Shown: positions 52,658 through 59,433 of the stretch, piece after piece | How the letters are laid out: each line of letters opens with the position of its first letter | Numbering within the stretch: the first letter of the stretch is position 1 | NCBI RefSeq assembly: GCF_018598225.1 | Contig: NZ_JAHESF010000029.1 | Location: forward strand, 1 to 64,000 | Direction: 5' to 3' | DNA length: 64,000 nucleotides | Source of the DNA: Chryseosolibacter histidinae | GTDB lineage: Bacteria > Bacteroidota > Bacteroidia > Cytophagales > Cyclobacteriaceae | Translations under genes and position numbers: made by a program | Notes under the pieces: model-generated | Databases searched by the model: none | Told to the model about the DNA's origin: nothing | What the model saw: the letters and a program-made list of their open reading frames with translations, nothing else

Positions 52658-54043
52658 ATGATGAGGGGATTTCCAGTGCTAATTGTAAAGCGATCTACCA
52701 TCCAGGGTTGGATGCATGTAGTGTCGCAATGTGAGGCTCAGCTCGCATCAGCAACCAACATTGTTGAACGAATGGTGAACGGCGAGTGGCAGGTGGGCGA
52801 TCAAGCGTCCGGGGAGAGCGGGAAACTAATACAAGCGTTGTATCGGCTGAGCGATCGATTACAAAAGATTGCCAGTGAGGAAGGCCAACGGGCGTGGGCA
52901 AACGAAGGGTTAGCTAAATTTATGAATGTACTTCGGCAGCGTGGCAGCACGACTCAACTGGCTGACGAAATCATGCGGTTTATTATCAAATACCTTGAGG
53001 TCAACCAGGGTGCGTTGTATTTGTCCGAGGGAGAAGGAGCGGATACTTTTTTGGAAATGAAAGCATGTTATGCGTACGAACGCAAGAGATACATTCAGCA
53101 TCGGGTAAACCCCGGAGAAGGTCTTGTTGGACAGGCGGCGTTGGAGAAAGAGACATTATATCTTAAAGACATTCCCCGCAATTACATCAAGATTACCTCA
53201 GGCCTTGGTGAAGCCTTGCCAGGTAATTTGGCCATTGTCCCATTGATGAACGATGGCTTCGTTGTTGGTGTGCTGGAGATAGCCAGCTTTCAATCGCTCA
53301 CCCGTCATCAACTGACGTTTCTCGAAAAAGCGGGAGAAAGTATTGCGTCGGTGCTTGTCGCCAGGCAGGCAGCTGACAAGCTCCAACATCTCGTTGATGC
53401 AATGCAGCACCAGGCTGCGTTACTCAAAGAGCAGGATGCTACGATGCGACGGAACCTTGAACAATTAGCGGCATCTGAAGAGGAGATGAAGCGCGCTAAG
53501 GTCAATGCTGAGCGCTTGCTGGTGGAGTCGCAGGAACAAACACAACGACTGGTTACACAAGAGGAGGAATTGCGGCAGAATTTGGAGCAGATGGACGCAC
53601 AAAGCGAAGCAATTCAGGAACAAATACGGAATTCGGAGCGAATACGTAAGGAGTTGGCGACACGCGAGGAGGTGTTCGGTTATACCACGATTCTTTCCGA
53701 AACCGATAAATACGGAAACATTATCTATGTAAACGACAAATTCTGCGAGGTGAGCGGTTTCGCGCGTGAAGAGCTTATTGGTAAACCACAAAATATTGTA
53801 CGGCATCCCGATACGCCCAAGGAAGTTTTCAAAGCTATGTGGGCTACGATCAAAGCAGGTAACGTATTTAATGGCATTATCAAAAACCGGTGCAAAGACG
53901 GATCACACTATTGGGTAGACGTAACGATTGTTCCCGTTAAAGACGAAAATGGTGCGATTGTTAAATACATCGGCGCACGCTATCACATTAAAACGGATGC
54001 GCTGGCCCAGCAACTGGTTGATCTCACGACCAAAGCTGCATAA
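52658..54043 (+). CDS. GAF-PAS sensory protein without output domain
   Basis: This 461-residue cytoplasmic protein has a HAMP-like leading stretch (ASATNIVERMVNGEWQVGDQ, 31-50), then a GAF domain (about 75-240; GEGADTFLEMKACYAYERKR, NPGEGLVGQAALEKETLYLK, LAIVPLMNDGFVVGVLEIAS). A Gln/Glu-rich coiled coil (about 245-330) and a PAS domain follow (about 340-445; ILSETDKYGNIIYVNDKFCE, VSGFAREELIGKPQNIVRHP, FNGIIKNRCKDGSHYWVDVT) of the Aer-like type. There is no kinase, GGDEF or HTH domain after it, and no membrane helix before the HAMP-like part, so it looks like a cytoplasmic fragment of a membrane receptor. It may signal by oligomerisation with a separate kinase. The stop is 16 bases from a composite repeat element. 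Confidence 0.85.
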   Translation: MMRGFPVLIVKRSTIQGWMHVVSQCEAQLASATNIVERMVNGEWQVGDQASGESGKLIQALYRLSDRLQKIASEEGQRAWANEGLAKFMNVLRQRGSTTQLADEIMRFIIKYLEVNQGALYLSEGEGADTFLEMKACYAYERKRYIQHRVNPGEGLVGQAALEKETLYLKDIPRNYIKITSGLGEALPGNLAIVPLMNDGFVVGVLEIASFQSLTRHQLTFLEKAGESIASVLVARQAADKLQHLVDAMQHQAALLKEQDATMRRNLEQLAASEEEMKRAKVNAERLLVESQEQTQRLVTQEEELRQNLEQMDAQSEAIQEQIRNSERIRKELATREEVFGYTTILSETDKYGNIIYVNDKFCEVSGFAREELIGKPQNIVRHPDTPKEVFKAMWATIKAGNVFNGIIKNRCKDGSHYWVDVTIVPVKDENGAIVKYIGARYHIKTDALAQQLVDLTTKAA

Positions 54044-54058
54044 AGGCGTTAAGAAAAT

Positions 54059-54300
54059 GGGAAAAGGAGTAAGGAGTAAGTAGGCCTCGATCGGCGCGCG
54101 GGTTTGCCTGCAAGAATTAGCTCGAATGAGGCAGAAGGTGAGCATGAAAAAAACGCTTCACCTTTCGATAAAGCGTTTCGCTATATAACCAACCCACTAA
54201 GATCTCTGCCTCAGTCGTAGTAGCCAGACTCCTGGCTCCTGGCTCCTGACTTCTGGCTCCTATTCTTACTCCTTACTCCTTAATTCTTACTCCTTTTCCC
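54059..54300. repeat. Composite inverted-repeat element, copy 2 (15 bp perfect terminal repeats)
   Basis: GGGAAAAGGAGTAAG (54059-54073) is perfectly inverted at the other end (CTTACTCCTTTTCCC, 54286-54300), giving a 242 bp unit. Inside are iterated GGAGTAAG words, a short AGGCCTCGATCGG, CTCGAATGAGGCAG (54122-54135), a hairpin AAACGCTT...AAAGCGTTT (54151-54178), ATATAA, GATCTCTGCCTCAG and GTAGTAGCCAGACTCCT (54217-54233), then the long right arm. From 54147 to 54178 the core is base-for-base identical to 55815-55846. The right end overlaps the last codons and stop of the next gene. No target-site duplication is obvious. Confidence 0.75.
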
Positions 54301-55602
54301 CTCCGCCCCTTGCTCAATCAACTTCTCCACATCATTGTTCACTGAAAGTATCAACAGGCAGGTCGCGGTACAGAACACAGGGCTGGTGATGCAATGATGG
54401 CCGTTCCAGCTTCCGTCGTTGTTCTGGATGTTCAGGAGGCGGCCGCTGACGTTGTCGTACCATTTTTTCCACGAGTGGTCGTTGCCGATGATGAGGCTTT
54501 CACCGGTCTGCAGGTAGCTCAGGAACTCTTCGCCGCCGTTGTTGCCGAAGCCATCCATCACATCGGCGCGCTGCGATTGCACTTTGGCTGACTCGTATAC
54601 TTCGTAGGCAGTGGAATATTTCAGTGCTTCGTCTTTGGCGTAGCCGAGCTTCTCCAGGTTTTCAGCGGTGGCCGGCGCGCTCTGTGAAAGCCGTCCGTCT
54701 TCTTTGGCACGCGCTAATTCTTCTTTCACCTTGCGGGCTTCCTTGGCGCTGGCCCTGGTGGAGCCTGTAACAGAATACAACATGATACCGGCACCCATGT
54801 CTGTGTTCACATCGCCGGTTTTTGTGTCGTAGTTCTTTTTCTGAAAATCGCGTGCGCGTTCCAGGGCCTGGTCATCCACATTCGCACCCTGGGCTTGTGC
54901 TGCTTCGAGGGCATTGGTAGCAAACGACGACTGCAGCACACCGGCCCATCCTGAGCCTGCGATGCTTCCATTCTTGTCTTGCGCGCGCTGGATCTTGGCC
55001 ACACACAGGTTCAGGCACCGCTGCACCCGCGCCTTCAGGGCTTCGTCGTGGGTGGTGTGATCGAGAATGTTCGACAGGAATTGTGCGGTGAGAATAACGT
55101 CTATGTTGGCACCCAGCTTCACCTGGATCTGCGTGCTGGTGAGGTTTGTGATGTTGTATGAAGAGGCGGGTGATTCTTCGGTGGCCTCCAGCAGGTGGGT
55201 TAGCGCCCTGCGAAGTTGTGGCGCATAGACGCCCTCCGTCAGCGAGGTCCCGCTCCGGAGCATGGCCATGGCTACCATTGCCGTGGTGGCGGGATCGGTG
55301 GGTACGGCGTGTGGATCGCGTACATCCTGCCGGTCGTGACTGCCTGCACCCCAGCCGCCGTTCTTGCTTTGTGCGCGGGCGATCCAGTCGAGTCCGCGGT
55401 CAGCTGCCCGCTGCACTTTCTCGGGTGTCTTGTAAATGAATCCTGAGTCTGACGACTCTTCTCCCATCACGGTCCTGAATACACAACCCTTCGGAGGGAC
55501 AAACGGTTTTTTATTGACCGGCCTCGTCTTCCGGTTCGAAAACGCCAGCAACAACACGGCGCAGATCATGACAATGACCAGCGATACTTTCCAGGTCTTC
55601 AT
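54280..55602 (-). CDS. Membrane-anchored squalene-cyclase-fold (prenyltransferase-lid) protein
   Basis: This 440-residue protein has an N-terminal anchor (KVSLVIVMICAVLLLAF, 5-21) from ATG 55602; the frame to 55716 runs into the repeat arm and is not used. The body is an alpha-alpha barrel of the squalene-oxidase/terpene-cyclase type. There is a first QW-like motif QSKNGGWGAG (78-87), then repeated helices (VPTDPATTAMVAMAMLRSGT, GWAGVLQSSFATNALEAAQA), and a last one QNNDGSWNGHHCITSPVFC (393-411), ending TCLLILSVNNDVEKLIEQGA. The DXDD cyclase acid motif is not visible, so it is more likely structural than a cyclase. The end EGKRSKN includes five codons lying in the composite repeat's right terminus. 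Confidence 0.8.
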   Translation of the reverse strand: MKTWKVSLVIVMICAVLLLAFSNRKTRPVNKKPFVPPKGCVFRTVMGEESSDSGFIYKTPEKVQRAADRGLDWIARAQSKNGGWGAGSHDRQDVRDPHAVPTDPATTAMVAMAMLRSGTSLTEGVYAPQLRRALTHLLEATEESPASSYNITNLTSTQIQVKLGANIDVILTAQFLSNILDHTTHDEALKARVQRCLNLCVAKIQRAQDKNGSIAGSGWAGVLQSSFATNALEAAQAQGANVDDQALERARDFQKKNYDTKTGDVNTDMGAGIMLYSVTGSTRASAKEARKVKEELARAKEDGRLSQSAPATAENLEKLGYAKDEALKYSTAYEVYESAKVQSQRADVMDGFGNNGGEEFLSYLQTGESLIIGNDHSWKKWYDNVSGRLLNIQNNDGSWNGHHCITSPVFCTATCLLILSVNNDVEKLIEQGAEGKRSKN

Positions 55603-55665
55603 GTGTTTGTTTGTTTTGTTATGAAGGGAAGATGCGGGGGAGTGCTGAATTCCATAAACGCTTTT

Positions 55666-55983
55666 GGAAAAGGAGTAAGGAGTAAGAATTAAGGAGTAAG
55701 GAGGCCTTCGTTCCACGGTGCTGTGGACGGAAGAAACTTCCGTATCCGAGTTTATACTTCGAAATAGCTTTCAAAAAAAAGGCGAAAGAAACTTCCGCCT
55801 CAGTGTGTGCAATAAAAAAAACGCTTCACCTTTCGATAAAGCGTTTTTGTGGATATAAACAACTTACTAGAATCTTTGCTTCACTAGCAGTAGCCAGACT
55901 CCTTACTCCTTACTCCTTTAATTCTTACTCCCCTCTTCTGACTCCTGGCTCCTGACTTCTGACTTCTGACTTCTTTTCCCCCT
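55666..55983. repeat. Composite inverted-repeat element, copy 3 (longest)
   Basis: The left arm (55666-55703; AAAGGAGTAAGGAGTAAGAA, TTAAGGAGTAAGGAGG) is followed by GGCCTTCGTTCC, then about 105 unique bases that include GGCGAAAGAAACTTCCGCC. Then comes the shared hairpin core (55814-55846, with an A-run before it), GGATATAA, AATCTTTGCTTCAC, GCAGTAGCCAGACTCCT (55887-55903) and the right arm (55904-55983) of CTTACTCCTTTAATTCTTAC and CTGACTTCTGACTTC words. Same core order and orientation as copy 2, so the two copies bracket the squalene-fold gene as direct repeats. A stretch AAAAAAAACGCTTC...GCGTTTTTG could act as a bidirectional terminator. Confidence 0.75.
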
Positions 55984-56001
55984 CCCTAACGAAGGAGAGT
56001 T

Positions 56002-56739
56002 TCAATCATGATGAATCGCCGTCCTTCCAAACACAAGGCGTTTATTCACATGCGCACCACCATTCACATAGATGCTGGGCTCGCCAAACGCGTCCACACG
56101 CACCTCTTCCGAGGTATTGATCCGTACATTTCCCTCTCCGAAGATGCTGGCCGATGCAAAGGCGCTTCTCATGTCGTGGGTATCGATCCTGTTCTCACCG
56201 TAGAGCTTGTATTTCTGCTCTACAACCCTTCCCTTTCTGATGTTGAGGATGTTCTGGCCGTACAGCGATGCCTTGAAGAAATCTGTCTTCAGCGACGCCA
56301 GGTTGATGGTATTTTCACCGTATGCTTTTAAGCGGAACTCGTCTGCTTCGAGGGCGTCATTGCAGGTGAGCTCCTGATTGCCGCGGATCTCCAGCGATTC
56401 TATGTCTTTATAGGTTACATAGGCCGTAATGGAAACGCCGGCGTACATGCTCCTGCGCCTGCTATAACGGTCTGTGTAGGAGGCCATCTTCTCTACTTTG
56501 CGCGCATCGTCGAGGTAGATATGAAGGGTCTTCTGGTGAACTTCGATGTTGATCTTGCCTTTGCTCACATCGTGGTAAACGAGACGGATATGTTCCTGGT
56601 CGCCTTTGGTGAGGATCAGGTTTACCCGGGGAGAAGCAATGATGCTGGTGAAGGGTTTCAGGTCTTTTACGATCTCATCCTGGGCCTGGGCGGCCAGTGT
56701 CACACACGAAAGGAGGATCAGCAGTGAAAATCTGTTCAT
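56002..56739 (-). CDS. GIN domain (DUF2807) secreted protein
   Basis: This 245-residue protein has a signal peptide MNRFSLLILLSCVTLAAQA (cut before QDEI), starting at ATG 56739; the frame to 56790 is not preferred. The mature part is the head-GIN beta-solenoid: LKPFTSIIASPRVNLILTKG, GKINIEVHQKTLHIYLDDA, then repeats with the pattern SLEIRGNQELTC, FRLKAYGENTINL, FKASLYGQNILNI, YKLYGENRIDTHD and VDAFGEPSIYVNG. Family function is unknown, possibly cell-envelope surface structure. It begins 54 bp after the permease-5 stop on the same strand, so likely shares its transcript. Its TGA stop is about 20 bases from the copy 3 element. Confidence 0.85.
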   Translation of the reverse strand: MNRFSLLILLSCVTLAAQAQDEIVKDLKPFTSIIASPRVNLILTKGDQEHIRLVYHDVSKGKINIEVHQKTLHIYLDDARKVEKMASYTDRYSRRRSMYAGVSITAYVTYKDIESLEIRGNQELTCNDALEADEFRLKAYGENTINLASLKTDFFKASLYGQNILNIRKGRVVEQKYKLYGENRIDTHDMRSAFASASIFGEGNVRINTSEEVRVDAFGEPSIYVNGGAHVNKRLVFGRTAIHHD

Positions 56740-56793
56740 AAGTGGTATTTTAAGTATCAGACTGAAGGATGACAACAAAGGTTGCATCAACCC

Positions 56794-59190
56794 CTATTCA
56801 TTGCGTAAAGAATTTACAGGATTTCCGGAGGCAGCCTTAAGTGCCTGAAAACTAACCGAAAAGAATGCGATAAACAGGGTAATGAAGCCGGCGAGCAGAA
56901 AGATCCACCAGGGCATGGGGCTGTGATAGGCAAATTGCTTGAGCCAGCGATCCATGATCCACCAGGTGAAAGGCCAGGCAAGCAGGTTGGCGATGACCAC
57001 CAGTTTCAGAAAATCACGGTTGAGCATGCCGATGATGTTGGCCACGCTGGCGCCAAGCACTTTGCGGATGCCGATAGCCTTTCGTTGCTGGTCTGCAGTG
57101 AACGTAGCCAGTCCGAACAATCCCAGGCAGGCGATGAAGATGGCCAGCACGGTGAACACCATGAACAGTAACCCAATGCGTTTTTCCGTCTGAAGCTTGC
57201 CTTCGAAGTTCCTGTCCACGAGCGTGTATTCGAACGGCGCTTCCGGTGCATATTTTTGCCAGAGACCGCGGATCAGCTCGATGCTCGGCTCCAGGCTTTC
57301 TGCTTTCACACGGATGGCCATCTCCCAATTGGGTTCGCGCCCCAGGATAATGGCCATGGGTTGGATCGGGTCTTTCAACGACTGAAAGTTGAAGTCGCGC
57401 ACAATACCGATCACCTCGCGCATTCTTCCGCCGGGCTGGTCGTAACCGGAGAACAATGTTTTACCGGCGAAATTCTCAAGCTTCAGCTGGGCCGCGGCCT
57501 TTTCATTCAGGAGCAGCTTGAGGCTGTCGGCCCTGGTTTCGGGCGAGAAGAACCGGCCCTCCGCCAGCGTGTAGCCCATGGTCTTCAGGTGATCGTAGTC
57601 CATTTCGTAGACCGCCAGCAGAAAATCTTTCTCTTCACCTTCATGCCGGAATGCCGACTGCCATTCAACGTTGGGAGGAAGCCTGTTGCAGTAGCTGGCC
57701 GCCACGATCTCAGGATGTTTCAGCAGCTCTTCTTTGAAAGACTTGCCATAACCTCCCAGGTTCCGGGTGTGCAGCAGGTTGATGATATTTTCCTTGTCAA
57801 ACCCCAGGTTGGCCCGCTGTACAAACTCCAGCTGATGATACACCACCATGGTTGAAATAATGAGGCATGAGGAAATGAAGAACTGGAATACCACCAGCAC
57901 ATTGCGGATACCATAGGAGCGTAGCTTAGCCCTGAGGTTGCCTTTCAGCACTTCAACAGGATTGTACCGGGTGAGATAAAAAGCGGGGTAACTTCCAGCC
58001 ACGAGGCCTGTGAGCAAAGCGAAGACGATGAGGCCAAAGGTGAACTGCCAGTGAAACAGGGTGAGGAAGCTCAGTGCTTTGCCCGTGAAATAGTTGAAGG
58101 GAGCCAGGGCCACGAGCACGATGCCCAATGCCACCATCACAGCAACGATCACATAAAAATAAGATTCCACCAGGAACTGGAAGACGAGCCCGTTGTTCTG
58201 GGCGCCGGCAGATTTCCGGACGGCAACCTCCTTGGCGCGACTGGCGGATTGCGCCGTGGTGAGGTTCATAAAATTGATGCAGGCAAGCAGGGTGATAAAG
58301 ATGGCGATGGCGCTGAAGAGGTAAATGTAATCGATGTTGCCGTTGGGTTCGATCTCGTCGCTGAGGTGCGACCTCAAGTGAATGTTATGAAGAGGCTGAA
58401 GAAAGTGACGGAAGCCGTTGCCCGTATCTGCTTGTTGGGTATGCGCGGTGTCGGCCTTAGCTTTGATCAGGTCATTTATTTTCGCTTCAACCTGCCGGGG
58501 TGAGGCTGACGGTTTCAGCTTCAGGTAGGTCAGCGACTGGTTTGCTACAAGGTCCTGCGCCGCATCATCCCAGGAGTCGAGGGAGAGAATGAGCGTATAA
58601 TGGAAATGTGTATTGAGGGGCGCATCTTCGGCGATGCCGCTGATCTTTACGGTATAGCCCTGTGCCAGCACCAGTGTTTTGCCGATGGGTGAGGTGTCTC
58701 CCGGGCCCTGATAATCGAAATAACGGCGGGCAGCAGATTCGCTGATCACCACTTTGCGTTTGCCGGTGAGCACGCTGTCAGGGTTTCCGGCGATGAGGTT
58801 GAAAGCGAAAAAGCTGAAAAAATTCCGGTCAGCCAGCAGCAGGTATTTTTCCGTGAATGCTTTATTCTCGTATCGCGCGGGAAACGTGGCCCAGCTCACC
58901 ACGCGAACGGAAGATTCCACTTCGGGCAATGACTCTCGCAGGGCCGGCGCCAGCAGGAAACCGGTTTTGGCGGAATGGATCTTCTTTCCCTGCACTTTGC
59001 CATCGAAGCCTACGCGGTAAATGCGACTCCCGTCGGGGTGGAGGCGGTCATATAGAAGCTCATCCTGGATGTAGAGTAAAATGAGCAGGCTGCACGCAAT
59101 GCCGATGGTAAGCCCCGCGATGTTGATCACGGAGAATCCCCGCTGTTTTGACATGAAGCGCAGGACGATGAGCAGATAGTTCTTTACCAT
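56794..59190 (-). CDS. MacB/FtsX-type ABC transporter permease (paralogue 5)
   Basis: This 798-residue permease is upstream of the GIN gene in a probable two-gene unit. First helix INIAGLTIGIACSLLILLYI (about 23-42), then DELLYDRLHPDGSRIYRV, first-half SRAKEVAVRKSAGAQNNGL, second-half QQRKAIGIRKVLGASVANI, and tail GNPVNSLRNE. The family's usual KEIGIRK reads KAIGIRK here. It is followed on the minus strand by the secreted GIN protein, which is the only permease-neighbour pair in the window that suggests a partner. Confidence 0.9.
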   Translation of the reverse strand: MVKNYLLIVLRFMSKQRGFSVINIAGLTIGIACSLLILLYIQDELLYDRLHPDGSRIYRVGFDGKVQGKKIHSAKTGFLLAPALRESLPEVESSVRVVSWATFPARYENKAFTEKYLLLADRNFFSFFAFNLIAGNPDSVLTGKRKVVISESAARRYFDYQGPGDTSPIGKTLVLAQGYTVKISGIAEDAPLNTHFHYTLILSLDSWDDAAQDLVANQSLTYLKLKPSASPRQVEAKINDLIKAKADTAHTQQADTGNGFRHFLQPLHNIHLRSHLSDEIEPNGNIDYIYLFSAIAIFITLLACINFMNLTTAQSASRAKEVAVRKSAGAQNNGLVFQFLVESYFYVIVAVMVALGIVLVALAPFNYFTGKALSFLTLFHWQFTFGLIVFALLTGLVAGSYPAFYLTRYNPVEVLKGNLRAKLRSYGIRNVLVVFQFFISSCLIISTMVVYHQLEFVQRANLGFDKENIINLLHTRNLGGYGKSFKEELLKHPEIVAASYCNRLPPNVEWQSAFRHEGEEKDFLLAVYEMDYDHLKTMGYTLAEGRFFSPETRADSLKLLLNEKAAAQLKLENFAGKTLFSGYDQPGGRMREVIGIVRDFNFQSLKDPIQPMAIILGREPNWEMAIRVKAESLEPSIELIRGLWQKYAPEAPFEYTLVDRNFEGKLQTEKRIGLLFMVFTVLAIFIACLGLFGLATFTADQQRKAIGIRKVLGASVANIIGMLNRDFLKLVVIANLLAWPFTWWIMDRWLKQFAYHSPMPWWIFLLAGFITLFIAFFSVSFQALKAASGNPVNSLRNE

Positions 59191-59255
59191 GGGGAATGGG
59201 CGAAGATACCTACCGGAAGTGAATTGTGAGAAGCAGTTTGTGGGTTTTTATTACG

Positions 59256-59433
59256 TCAGTTGTCCACGGTCCACAGTCGACAGTCCACGGTAGGCGTGAG
59301 TAAGTCCATCCGACCATACCTTTATACGAACTGGCAGATGCACAATGTCGTTTAACACGGCATTGCAGTGGACTGTGGACCGTCGACTGTGGACTCTTGT
59401 CAACTGCCTCTTTTGTCAATTGTCAACTCCTGG
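59256..59433. repeat. CAGTCCACGGTCCACAG inverted arms between permeases 5 and 6
   Basis: The left arm CAGTTGTCCACGGTCCACAG (from 59256) with TCGACAGTCCACGG (to 59290) and the right arm TGGACTGTGGACCGTCGACT (from 59369) with GTGGACTCTTGTCAACTG are reverse complements. The right arm continues with TTTTGTCAATTGTCAACTCC and ends directly at the permease-6 TAA stop (complement 59434-59436). About 78 unique bases lie between the arms. Confidence 0.65.

Noticed and set aside
54059-54300. CRISPR array reading of the iterated GGAGTAAG words
   Set aside because: Unit length is 6-9 bases, there are no unique spacers between the repeats, no cas genes, and the arms are inverted rather than direct.
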